Shown: positions 36,675 through 44,320 of the stretch, in pieces
How positions within the stretch are numbered: position 1 is the first letter of the stretch
How the letters are laid out: each line of letters opens with the position of its first letter
From: Streptomyces albireticuli
GTDB lineage: Bacteria > Actinomycetota > Actinomycetes > Streptomycetales > Streptomycetaceae
Assembly: GCF_021228125.1 (NCBI RefSeq)
Contig: NZ_JAJQQS010000007.1
Location: 62,001-126,000, forward strand
DNA: 64,000 nt
Reading direction: 5' to 3'
The notes under the pieces: generated by a model
Databases searched by the model: none
What the model was told of the DNA's origin: nothing
The model's input: only the letters and a program-made list of their open reading frames with translations
Translations under genes and position numbers: made by a program

Positions 36675-37826
36675 CTAGCGGCCCTCGCACAGGGCCGTCG
36701 TCACGACCTTGTCCATCTGCGCGAGGGGGACGTTGGTCGTCAGATGGGCGTTGGTCACCACGGACACGTGGCGGCCGTCCGCGGTGACCATCGTCTGGGT
36801 GTAGTAGCCGGGCACCATGCCGTTGTGGCCCCAGGCCGAGCCGCCGCAGGGCAGGTCGCGCCTGATCAGCCCGAGCCCGTAGCCACCTTCCTCGAAGTCG
36901 GCACCCGTGGCGTTCTGCATCTCGGCCAGGGCGGCCTGAGAGACGACCTTGCCACCGATCAGCGCCTGATAGAACTTCGTGAGGTCCTGTTCCGTCGAGA
37001 TCAACGCTCCGGCGCTGCTGAAGGCGGACGGGTCGTAGTCGAGGACCGGCGTCCAGAAGTAGAGCCCGGCGAACCGCGCGCCGTGGTACCCGCGCACGGC
37101 CGGCGTGGGCAGCGAGTGGTCGCCGGGGGCCGGGAAGACGGTCCGGGACAGGCCGAGCGGCGTGATGATCCGGTTTGTGACGGCCTGGTGCACCGGCATC
37201 CCGGTGGTCTTCTCCACCAGCATGCCGAGGATCATGTAGTTGGTGTTGGAGTAGAGGTAGGCGGTGCCGGGCGCGGAGGCCGGGGCGCGCTTCAGCCCTT
37301 CCCGGACCAGCGCGTCGAGGGAGTACGAACCGTCCGGGTTGGCGGCGGGCCGCGAGAGGAGCGGCTCGTAGGCCGCGACGCCGCTGGTGTGGTGGAGCAG
37401 TTGCCGCACCGTGACGGCGTTGCCGTCGTAGCCGTTGCCCTTGACGACGCCGGGCAGGTACTTCTCGATCGGGGTGTCCAGCGAGACCTTGCCCTCGTCG
37501 ACGAGCTGCATGACCGTGGCCGCGGTGAAGGTCTTGGTCTGGCTGCCGGCCCGGAAGTGCTCGTCCGGCTGGATCGGGGCGTTGGTGTTGATGGTGCCGG
37601 TACCGGCGGAGAGGCTCCAGGAGTTCGCCGCGTCACCCGCGTGGACACCGGCGCCCGGGCCCGCGGCCGACTGGAACGCCTTCAAGGCGGCCAGCGTGCC
37701 GGCGTGAGGGTCGGCGGCCGCGGGCGCGGCCTGCGCCGCCGAAGGGAGCACGGCCAGTGCCGCGCACGCCGCGCCGAGTGCGGCCACCAGTCTTACCCGG
37801 CCTATCCGGCCGAACTTCCGTGCCAT
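36675..37826 (-). CDS. secreted serine hydrolase, class C beta-lactamase/D-Ala-D-Ala carboxypeptidase fold
   Basis: 383 residues with a signal peptide ending near SAAQAAP. Catalytic motifs are SQTK (95-98), YSNTNY and GHNG, the SxxK, YxN and HxG set of penicillin-recognising enzymes of the R61 DD-peptidase/esterase group. Likely work is trimming peptidoglycan peptides or hydrolysing esters outside the cell. It has a three-unit direct repeat about 90 bp upstream. Confidence 0.9.
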   Translation of the reverse strand: MARKFGRIGRVRLVAALGAACAALAVLPSAAQAAPAAADPHAGTLAALKAFQSAAGPGAGVHAGDAANSWSLSAGTGTINTNAPIQPDEHFRAGSQTKTFTAATVMQLVDEGKVSLDTPIEKYLPGVVKGNGYDGNAVTVRQLLHHTSGVAAYEPLLSRPAANPDGSYSLDALVREGLKRAPASAPGTAYLYSNTNYMILGMLVEKTTGMPVHQAVTNRIITPLGLSRTVFPAPGDHSLPTPAVRGYHGARFAGLYFWTPVLDYDPSAFSSAGALISTEQDLTKFYQALIGGKVVSQAALAEMQNATGADFEEGGYGLGLIRRDLPCGGSAWGHNGMVPGYYTQTMVTADGRHVSVVTNAHLTTNVPLAQMDKVVTTALCEGR

Positions 37827-37911
37827 GACTACCCCCAAGACGATCAAGCAAGTCAAATGACCCGCATGGTAGGCATGGGGACGCGGACCCAGGTACCCCG
37901 AACGCCAGGGA

Positions 37912-37944
37912 TTGACGTGGAGTTGACGTCGAGTTGACGGCGGA
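37912..37944. repeat. three tandem 11-bp direct repeats, candidate operator
   Basis: TTGACGTGGAG, TTGACGTCGAG and TTGACGGCGGA follow one another with an 11-bp period in the 241-bp gap between the serine hydrolase and the next divergent gene. One-turn spacing is typical of OmpR/PhoP-type response regulator sites. Confidence 0.6.
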
Positions 37945-38067
37945 CCGATCCCGACGGCGCGGGGGCGCGGTCGCGCGGTCACCCGGGGGGGCCGCTTCAC
38001 CGCGGCCGCCCCGGGTGACATCCCACGAGTCCCGGCGCACTGCCGCAAAGCGACCGAAACGTAGGAT

Positions 38068-38589
38068 ATGTACGTGCAAATGATCGAATTCCGTGCAGCG
38101 CCCCGTTGGTGGCAGTGGTCGGCCGTCGCCGTGTTTCTCCTCACCGGCGTGCTCTTCCCGTGCGTCATCACCTTCGGCATGGGCTGGGACGAGTTCGGCC
38201 GCCGCTACCAGGAATCACCGCGCGGCAGGGGAATGGGCTTCTGGGCCACCGGCGACTTCGTGATCGCGGCCCTCTCCCTCGCCGGGTGCCACCACTTCTC
38301 CGGGCGTACGTTCGTCGGGGCCGACGGCATACGCACCAGGACCCCGCTGAGGCGGCGGTTCATCCCCTGGGGCGACGTCAAGTACGTCGACATGGACAGG
38401 GGGATCGACGAGTTCCTCGGCCGCAAGACGGGCCCCATGTACCGGATCCGGCTGGACCTGGTGAACGGCAAGAGCCTCTGCCTGCCCGCGCCGATGGCCC
38501 AGGAGTTCGACTCCGCCATGGAGGCGGCCAAGTCCGCGATCATGCGCCGCCGGAAGGCCTGGGCCGATCGGTCCGAGTCCGCGAGCTGA
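38068..38589 (+). CDS. membrane protein with PH-like domain, function unknown
   Basis: 173 residues. Two hydrophobic segments at about 17-40 and 63-77 are followed by a cytoplasmic region (about 80-155) with a strand pattern like bacterial PH domains: [21 protein letters not shown] and YRIRLDLVNGKSLCLP. No enzymatic motif. ATG at 38068 or 38080 could be the start. Confidence 0.65.
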   Translation: MYVQMIEFRAAPRWWQWSAVAVFLLTGVLFPCVITFGMGWDEFGRRYQESPRGRGMGFWATGDFVIAALSLAGCHHFSGRTFVGADGIRTRTPLRRRFIPWGDVKYVDMDRGIDEFLGRKTGPMYRIRLDLVNGKSLCLPAPMAQEFDSAMEAAKSAIMRRRKAWADRSESAS

Positions 38590-38699
38590 CGCGACGGAGC
38601 GGGGCGGCCGCCCGGCCAAGGGTGTGCGCGGCCGACGGCGCCGGGCCGAGGGCGACCCCCAAGGCCCCCCGGCCCGACGTCACGGGAAGTGCACTGCTC

Positions 38700-38774
38700 T
38701 CAGAGCAGGCGGGCCACCTGGTTGAGCACGGCCAGGGTCCAGCCCAGGGCCGGAGTGATCATGGGCAAGAGCAT
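38700..38774 (-). CDS. candidate 24-residue hydrophobic small protein
   Basis: An ATG at 38774 preceded by AGGAG at ten bases opens a frame of 24 codons beginning MLLPMITPALGWTLAVLNQV, ending in TGA. It is one short membrane-like helix. No homologue is known to me. The gap between flanking genes is 269 bp and nothing else is seen there. Support is the ribosome site and hydrophobic character only. Confidence 0.35.
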   Translation of the reverse strand: MLLPMITPALGWTLAVLNQVARLL

Positions 38775-38858
38775 CGCGGCTGCACTCCTGTCATATGGGC
38801 CGCTCATCATTGCGGCCTGGTGACCGGATCAACGACGCCCCGTCCGGCCGGAAACGCC

Positions 38859-39455
38859 TTAGGCGTCCAGGGGGTTGGCGGCGACGCGCGCGGCGATCCC
38901 GTTCCGCACGGCGGCCGCGGCGGAGCTGTCCGGCTTCCGCTCGGCCTGGCTCTCGAAGCACGCGACGAACTCGTCCTTGAGGCCGAGGCGCGGATAGCGG
39001 TCGAGCACCTCGGCCCGGAGGCCGGCGGGGAAGGCGTCGACGCCCCGCCCGGAGATGTCCACCGACGTGGCGAACTCCAGCAGGTGCCCCTCCGGGTCCT
39101 CCTCGACGTCCACCCGGCTCCACATGTGCCGGACGATCACCTCGCCCACCCGCACCCGCCGCGCAACCGGCCACCCGGCCCCCGCCGCGAACACCCAGGC
39201 CACATGCCCGCCCGCCTCGTCGAACGACACGGTGTGGCTGTCGAACTCCTTCGTCAGACCTATGTCGTGCAACAGGGCGGCGACGTAGAGGAGTTCCGCG
39301 TCGAAGGCGATGCCGGCCTCTTTCGCGTGCGCGGCGGCCCACAGGTAGGACCGGACCGAATGGTTCAGCAGCGCGGGCGAGCAGTAGGCGGTGGCCACTT
39401 CGCGCGCGGCGACGCAGGCGGCGGTCTCGGGGATCACAAGGTCGTCGATCTTCAT
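38859..39455 (-). CDS. HD-domain phosphohydrolase-like protein
   Basis: 198 residues. The HD motif is LLHDIGL with further His residues in NHSVRSYLWAA and VIVRHMWS, the layout of cyanamide hydratase-like HD proteins. Metal-dependent hydrolysis is expected; the substrate is unknown. Start taken at ATG 39455 (MKIDDLVIP); GTG 39470 is an alternative. Confidence 0.82.
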   Translation of the reverse strand: MKIDDLVIPETAACVAAREVATAYCSPALLNHSVRSYLWAAAHAKEAGIAFDAELLYVAALLHDIGLTKEFDSHTVSFDEAGGHVAWVFAAGAGWPVARRVRVGEVIVRHMWSRVDVEEDPEGHLLEFATSVDISGRGVDAFPAGLRAEVLDRYPRLGLKDEFVACFESQAERKPDSSAAAAVRNGIAARVAANPLDA

Positions 39456-39581
39456 GCGGGTGATTCTCACCCACGCCCCCAGAAGCTCCGGAGCGGGGCC
39501 CGGTGGACGGAACCCCGGTTTCGTCAGGTGCCCCTGCCCCGGCGGGGAGAAGTCCCGCCGCGGAAGACCAGCGGCCTCGAT

Positions 39582-40937
39582 TCACGCCTTGAGCATGGCG
39601 ATTTTGGTAATGCGTGTAGACATTCCTCGTACAGCCTGGGAATTCCTGAATGGCTTCAGGCGGAGCCGCATCACGTCAAAGTGCTCGTCTCCCCTGGCAG
39701 AAGAAACGTGTTCATAGTCCTCCAGGAAGCGCGTCCACGATTCGCAGGCTGCTTCGAGGTGACCGTACTCGAGCTGGCGTTGCGCGAGCACGCCGTAGAA
39801 GTGAACCCGCCCTTGCCGCTCGTTTGGGGGCTGTACCTTCAGAGCCTGTTGCAGCGCTTTGATCGAGCCGGGCAGGTCCCTGCTCTCGTATAGCACATGG
39901 GAGACGTGAAAGGCATAAGAGGACTGGTCGTAGCCGCCGATTGACTCGCGCCGATTGTCGGCCTTCATCAGGGCGGCTTCTGTGGCAGCCAGCAGGCGTC
40001 GCGCGCGGCGATGGTCGCCTACCATCGCAGTGGCATGCGCCTGCTGCCCTGTGAGGAACGCCTGAAGCCGCGGGCCGGTTTTCGGGGCGGCTTCAGCTGC
40101 TGAATCAGCAAACTTTAGGGCCAGAGACCCGTAACCAAGGTTGGATGCCTGAAGGCTCATACCACGTAGGGTGCGGCAATACGTCACGTGATCCTCTGCC
40201 CTGCTGGCCAGCTTCAGTGCCTTGACGTAGTAGCTCTGAGCAGTGCCGTGATCCCGCTCGTACATGGCCATCCAGCCAGTCAGATAGACCAGGTCCGAGG
40301 CTGCTGCCCAGATATCCTTCCGCACTGCATCGGTGGCGTCCGCTCGAAGCCAAGGAACCACCGTGTTGACGAGGAACGCCGCCGCCATTGGCCTTGCGTG
40401 CGCCCCACCGAGCTCATCCAAAATATCCGCGATCTTGTCAGTCATCTTCCGAACAGCCGCGACCTGCCCAGCGCCAATCCTCACAGTCCGTTTCCCAGGG
40501 GTCACAGGGTGGGCATCCGCAGCACGTGCAGGATCCGCGAACGAAGGCACCGCTAAAGTCGCGGAGAACAAGCCGGCTGCAACGACGAGGCCCCGGCGGG
40601 ATGGATCCATGTCGGCCCTCCCGAGGTCAACGATTTCTTCCACAGTGCCAAGATCCGCCGGGATATTGTCCTCAGCGGCGCGCGGTAGCCCAGCCTCCGC
40701 GTGAGTCACAGTACGACGCAGCTTGCGGGAGAGCGCTTCAACGATCAGGCGCCTGACCGAGGGCTTGGGGACAGTTCCTCCAACCCAGTGCGAAACGGCC
40801 GATTGATCGTAGTGCAGCGTCAACCCCACCTCAGTGCCCATGCGGTTGATGACGAGTGCGAACTGCGAGCGGGACCATTCAGCCTGCGCCAGCAGCCGCT
40901 CCAGCCCCTCATTGGGGGTACGCGCGTGGTTCGCCAT
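39582..40937 (-). CDS. XRE-type regulator with TPR-like C-terminus
   Basis: 451 residues. The helix-turn-helix covers about 12-85, with recognition segment LHYDQSAVSHWVGG and RRLIVEALSRKL. Residues 114-139 (SRRGLVVAAGLFSATLAVPS) form an RR-headed hydrophobic stretch that looks like a signal sequence placed inside the protein. From 150 on, helical pairs such as GTAQSYYVKALKLASRAED suggest tetratricopeptide repeats. Proteins of this design are common Streptomyces regulators of unknown ligand. Base composition is clearly lower in GC (about 57-63 % in sampled lines) than the neighbours, suggesting acquisition. It is divergent from a set of small ORFs. Confidence 0.85.
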   Translation of the reverse strand: MANHARTPNEGLERLLAQAEWSRSQFALVINRMGTEVGLTLHYDQSAVSHWVGGTVPKPSVRRLIVEALSRKLRRTVTHAEAGLPRAAEDNIPADLGTVEEIVDLGRADMDPSRRGLVVAAGLFSATLAVPSFADPARAADAHPVTPGKRTVRIGAGQVAAVRKMTDKIADILDELGGAHARPMAAAFLVNTVVPWLRADATDAVRKDIWAAASDLVYLTGWMAMYERDHGTAQSYYVKALKLASRAEDHVTYCRTLRGMSLQASNLGYGSLALKFADSAAEAAPKTGPRLQAFLTGQQAHATAMVGDHRRARRLLAATEAALMKADNRRESIGGYDQSSYAFHVSHVLYESRDLPGSIKALQQALKVQPPNERQGRVHFYGVLAQRQLEYGHLEAACESWTRFLEDYEHVSSARGDEHFDVMRLRLKPFRNSQAVRGMSTRITKIAMLKA

Positions 40938-41025
40938 GCCTCCAACTCCCCGCAGAGTGCCTTGCGTTCATGGCTTTCATGCTCTGACCTCCTCCTCACA
41001 GTACCGCCGTACGTAGCTGTGCGGT

Positions 41026-41038
41026 TGCGTAGTACGCA
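41026..41038. promoter_or_regulatory. candidate operator between XRE regulator and small ORFs
   Basis: TGCGTA-G-TACGCA is a 13-bp palindrome with six-base arms, in the 214-bp divergent gap. A second short dyad, GTAC-CGCC-GTAC, lies at 41001-41012. Either could bind the XRE regulator. Confidence 0.45.
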
Positions 41039-41151
41039 GGTCAAACACCCCACGGAAGCAGCCCGCCGGGAACGGTGCGGATGGCTGACGCACCGGGACG
41101 GGTGAGGCGGTACGCGACCGTCCGGCGCGGGATACACGGAGGCTCGAACAG

Positions 41152-41466
41152 ATGACGAACGCAGCACAGGAACCCCCCATGCGGGTGGTGGACACCCGTG
41201 ACGGCGGCATGGGGCGGCGCACGAACAAGGTGGGCGCGACGGGGCACCCGACGCACGGGGCTGGAACGGGATATCGCTCCGGCGTGCTGGTGGTGGAACG
41301 AGCCACCGGCCTCATGGGCGTCACCCAGCCCAGGACGACGGACGGCATCCGCGTCATGCCGCTGGACGGCGGGGAGCCCTGGACGGTCCAGGGAACAGCC
41401 GGCCTGCGGCTCGCCACCGAGCAGGAACGCGCGAAGCTCGGCCTGGGCCCCAGGAGGGTGGACTGA
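41152..41466 (+). CDS. hypothetical protein, first of a chain of small ORFs
   Basis: 104 residues, no family recognised. Charged and Gly-rich, with GTGYRSGVLVVERATGLMGV as the most structured-looking part; no Cys, no membrane helix. GGAGG nine bases before the ATG is a strong ribosome site. Divergent from the XRE regulator and head of four small co-directional ORFs, so probably under its control. Confidence 0.7.
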   Translation: MTNAAQEPPMRVVDTRDGGMGRRTNKVGATGHPTHGAGTGYRSGVLVVERATGLMGVTQPRTTDGIRVMPLDGGEPWTVQGTAGLRLATEQERAKLGLGPRRVD

Positions 41467-41474
41467 TACCGGGC

Positions 41475-41669
41475 GTGATCTCGCTGCCCCACTCGTCCCG
41501 GCCCGGCGCCGCCATGGTCGGCAAGGTCGTAAGCAAGTGTGAGGGCTGCCAGTACTGGACGGCTGTGCGCTACGCGGCGTACCCGACGGAGTCGCAGGAC
41601 GCCCCTCTTGGCCCAACACGAGAGGGAGGCGCATCCCGATGGGTGAGAAGCGCCCCGCCGATCGGGTGA
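41475..41669 (+). CDS. possible small Cys-containing protein
   Basis: 64 residues from a GTG eight bases after the previous stop. KCEGCQYW holds a CxxC pair that could bind metal. No good ribosome site; reading would depend on coupling, or on an internal ATG at 41514. It overlaps the next small ORF by 31 bases in another frame. Confidence 0.4.
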   Translation: MISLPHSSRPGAAMVGKVVSKCEGCQYWTAVRYAAYPTESQDAPLGPTREGGASRWVRSAPPIG

Positions 41670-41734
41670 TCAAATCCCGGAGCCGCGCGGTCGACGAGGA
41701 GTCGGTTGAGCCGCCCGTTCGGGCCTGCGGCTAG
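41639..41734 (+). CDS. possible 31-residue peptide
   Basis: Opens MGEKRPADRVIKSRSRA and ends in VRACG. GGGAGG nine bases before the ATG supports translation. Highly charged, a single Cys next to the C-terminus. Function unknown. Confidence 0.4.
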   Translation: MGEKRPADRVIKSRSRAVDEESVEPPVRACG

Positions 41735-41848
41735 CCCCCAGACCCCGCCCGATCGCCTGCACGACGGTCGGCGGCCGGGTGGGTCAGCAAGTGCACGACG
41801 GCGCGGGGACGGCCCCCGTGTCGGCACGGCTCACGAAGGGATCAGGCA

Positions 41849-41983
41849 ATGGACCCGGAAAAGCTGGCACTGACGGCGTTCGCCGACGGTAACGAGGAGA
41901 ACAGCCAGGGCGAGACCGGCGACGGCTCGGACGGCGCGGAAGGCAACGACTCGCAGGGCTGCGGCGACAACAGCCAGGGCTAA
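41849..41983 (+). CDS. 44-residue Gly/Asp/Ser/Gln-rich peptide, precursor-like
   Basis: The N-terminal part MDPEKLALTAFADGNEE looks like a leader. The rest is built from Gly, Asp, Asn, Ser, Glu and Gln, with NSQG at 18-21, DSQGCG at 34-39 and a terminal DNSQG, and one Cys. Acidic, no hydrophobic segment. AAGGGA upstream fits a ribosome site. A perfect 14-bp hairpin follows 30 bp after the stop and another gene starts 20 bp after that, an order often seen when a peptide gene must be expressed more than its downstream genes. No modification enzyme is recognisable nearby. Confidence 0.55.
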   Translation: MDPEKLALTAFADGNEENSQGETGDGSDGAEGNDSQGCGDNSQG

Positions 41984-42012
41984 CCGCCGCCGGCTGAGCA
42001 CAATGAGCAACC

Positions 42013-42050
42013 GAACGGCCCCGCTCTGCCAGACTGGAGCGGGGCCGTTC
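42013..42050 (+). terminator. hairpin between peptide gene and next ORF
   Basis: A perfect 14-bp stem GAACGGCCCCGCTC / GAGCGGGGCCGTTC with a ten-base loop. The next start codon is only 20 bp away, so it could act as a partial terminator or stabilise the upstream mRNA. Confidence 0.8.
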
Positions 42051-42070
42051 TGCGTAATGAGGGAGAAGCA

Positions 42071-42523
42071 ATGGCCAAAGCCATGACCGGAGTTGGGCGC
42101 GTCACCGTGTTCCCCCTGCTGCACCTGTGGCCCGACACGTACGGAGTAGTGGCATACGCGACAACAGGAAACTTCGGCGACACAGCTATCGTCGGATACA
42201 TCCCCATTCCCGAAGTTCCGGACGTTTACCTTATGGATGCTGCGGCTAGGCATGCCGTAGGAAGCTCGGCCACCGCAAGCGTCGATTGGGTCCTGTGCAC
42301 GGGGTGGAGTGCCCGCTCCGTACCAAAACCGGGGACGCTTGACCTGCCCGAGGCGGCATGGGCACTGGAAGTCGACGGGCGAGGGGCCCCCAAAGACACC
42401 TTGTACGGCCACAACCAGCTCTTTACGGGTCGTTTCTCGCTGGATTCCCCGGACCTCATGGACCAAGCCCGAAAAGTCCTGGACAGTCGGATGCCGACTC
42501 TTCAGACGGTCCCGGTGGGGTAG
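42071..42523 (+). CDS. hypothetical 150-residue protein
   Basis: No family recognised. Strand-rich pattern (VTVFPLLHLWPDTYGVVAYA, TAIVGYIPIPEVPDVYLMDA) with many aromatic residues and one Cys; no signal or membrane helix. GAGGGAG precedes the ATG. It lies just after the hairpin behind the 44-residue peptide gene, so a role with that peptide is conceivable but unproven. Lower GC than the core genome. Confidence 0.6.
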   Translation: MAKAMTGVGRVTVFPLLHLWPDTYGVVAYATTGNFGDTAIVGYIPIPEVPDVYLMDAAARHAVGSSATASVDWVLCTGWSARSVPKPGTLDLPEAAWALEVDGRGAPKDTLYGHNQLFTGRFSLDSPDLMDQARKVLDSRMPTLQTVPVG

Positions 42524-42862
42524 TCGGCCACGGGCCGCTCAAGGCAGGAGCACAACGATGCGGCGACCTGGAGCGGCACCGGAACGCGGCCCTTCTTACG
42601 GTCGAGGAGGGCCGCGAGTACCCGGGGGGCGCGGTTCCTCGCGGAGTGTCTCGACCGGTAGGTGATGAGGGAGGCTTCAACTCCGCTGATTCGAGGCGCG
42701 ATTCGCCCATGAGGGTGACAGCTCGTACGGGCGGTTCGCGGTACCGTGGCCGGGATTCCGCTGCTTCGGCACGCCTCGCGCGCCCCAACGCGGCGACCCC
42801 CCACGCCGGACGGCAACCGGCGAAGGGGGTCTACACCCACCAGGAGAAGAGACCTCCCTAGG
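42524..42862. other. 339-bp intergenic region
   Basis: No convincing gene. It contains a hairpin with stem CGCGGCCCT / AGGGCCGCG (42585-42593 with 42608-42616), perhaps a terminator for the small-ORF group. The rest probably includes the promoter of the next gene. Confidence 0.5.
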
Positions 42863-43849
42863 ATGCTCCGGCATGTTATCGCTCCTGCGCGCTTCTTCTC
42901 GCAGGTTCCCAACGACCTCGTCCGCCACCCCCGGTTGTCCGCCAACGCCGTCCGGCTCCTCATCTGGCAGCTCTCGCTGCCCGACGGCGCGGCCTCGCAG
43001 CCGCTCTCCGTCACCGGCGAACGGGCCGGTATCAGGAACGCCGCCTTCACCCGCGCCAAGCGGGAGCTCGCCGCCGAGGGTTATCTGCACAAGTGGCGGT
43101 CGCAGGGCGAGGGCGGCCGCTGGGCCACCCGGCAGCTCGTCTCGAACGTGCCGCTGACCGCCGAGGACGCGTTACGCGTGCGGGACGGCGGACAGCCGGT
43201 GGACCCGGCCCCCGAGCGCCCGGGCCCACGCCCCGGCCCCGCCCGCCCCTCACCGACTCCCCGGAAACCGGCCGCCGGTGAGCCGGCCCCCCGGCCCGTC
43301 GGTCGTCCCCATAAGAAGACGGAGGAGAACACCTCCCACCCTCCCCACCCGCTCGCCGAGCGCGGTGCCCGAGCCCTCGCCGCCGTGTCGCACGCCGAGC
43401 GGCGGCTGCGGCTCTCCGGGCGGGACGTCGCGCGGCTCGCGCCGCTGGCGGCGGAGTGGTTGCTGCGCGGCGCCACGTCGGCCGATCTCCGGGAGGCGCT
43501 CACCCATGGGCTGCCCGAGCGGGTCCACTCCCCCGCCGGGATCACCCGCGACCGGCTGCTGCGGAAGATGCCCGACCCCGTGCCCACCGCCGTACCCGCG
43601 CCCAGGCCCCAGCCCCTGCGGCTCTGCACCGGCGGGTGCGGCCGGATGATGCGGCCCGTCTCCGACGAGACCCGCTGCCGGGACTGCCGCCTGAACGCGG
43701 CCGGCGCGTCCGACGCGGGCCACGCCACGACCGACGGCGCCGTCGCCGCCACCCTGCGCGGCGTCGCGGCCGTACGGGAATCCTTGCGGGGCGGCCGCCA
43801 CCCCCTCCCGTCCCGGCCACCATCCGGAACGGTAACCGCCGGTTACTGA
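42863..43849 (+). CDS. winged-helix DNA-binding-type protein (replication-initiator-like N-terminus)
   Basis: 328 residues. The N-terminal 100 residues (RFFSQVPNDLVRHPRLSANA, TGERAGIRNAAFTRAKREL, EGYLHKWR) have the look of a winged helix as in plasmid or phage replication/partition proteins. A Pro-rich linker follows (about 112-160). The C-terminus holds a Cys cluster CTGGCGRMM ... CRDCRL that may bind zinc. Many streptomycetes carry several such genes of unknown function. ATG 42863 with AGGAGAAGAG upstream is used. Confidence 0.65.
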   Translation: MLRHVIAPARFFSQVPNDLVRHPRLSANAVRLLIWQLSLPDGAASQPLSVTGERAGIRNAAFTRAKRELAAEGYLHKWRSQGEGGRWATRQLVSNVPLTAEDALRVRDGGQPVDPAPERPGPRPGPARPSPTPRKPAAGEPAPRPVGRPHKKTEENTSHPPHPLAERGARALAAVSHAERRLRLSGRDVARLAPLAAEWLLRGATSADLREALTHGLPERVHSPAGITRDRLLRKMPDPVPTAVPAPRPQPLRLCTGGCGRMMRPVSDETRCRDCRLNAAGASDAGHATTDGAVAATLRGVAAVRESLRGGRHPLPSRPPSGTVTAGY

Positions 43850-44002
43850 AAACCCCCACCCTCGAACTCACCGTCCGTACACGGCACTTCCCGGCCGGAT
43901 GACATTGCCATACCGATATACGGACAGGGGGTGACTCCCACCGGGACGTCGCCTAGATTTCCTGCGCATCACGCAGTGATCACAAAGGGGGGAGTCACCA
44001 GC

Positions 44003-44320
44003 ATGACGGAACCACCGACAGGGACACCGGAGGACGCCGGCCGGACGGCCACGAAGGCCACCGGCACCGGCACCGGCACCGTGACCGTCCCGATGATCGT
44101 GGCGGGCATATGCCTGGCCATACCCTTCGTCGCGATGCTGTGGGTCGACTCCTACTCCCGGCTCACGCCCGCCTTCATCGGCATCCCGTTCTTCTACTGG
44201 TACCAGATGCTGTGGGTGCTGATCTCCACCCTGCTCACGGTCGTCGCGTACACGATCGTCCGGCGCCACGAGCGCCTCCAGCGGTCGGCGCGGGCGCGCG
44301 AGGCGGGTGAGCGGGCATGA
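44003..44320 (+). CDS. DUF3311-type small membrane protein
   Basis: 105 residues with two hydrophobic helices (VPMIVAGICLAIPFVAML and MLWVLISTLLTVVAYTIV). Its stop overlaps the start of the sodium:solute symporter gene by four bases; this pairing of a DUF3311 protein with an SSS symporter is recurrent and suggests a helper subunit. GGGGGGAG lies upstream of the ATG. Confidence 0.82.
   Translation: MTEPPTGTPEDAGRTATKATGTGTGTVTVPMIVAGICLAIPFVAMLWVDSYSRLTPAFIGIPFFYWYQMLWVLISTLLTVVAYTIVRRHERLQRSARAREAGERA

Noticed and set aside
42502-43059. Reverse frame of 185 codons near the winged-helix gene
   Set aside because: It overlaps the start of that gene antisense, has no clear ribosome site and no recognisable family. 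A regulator remnant was considered but not supported.
39582-43849. Integrative element or prophage
   Set aside because: Lower GC and a replication-type winged-helix gene hint at it, but there is no integrase, no flanking direct repeat or tRNA gene, and no transfer gene.
43960-43995. GCATCACGCAGTGATCAC dyad as an operator
   Set aside because: Short and imperfect; too little to separate it from chance.
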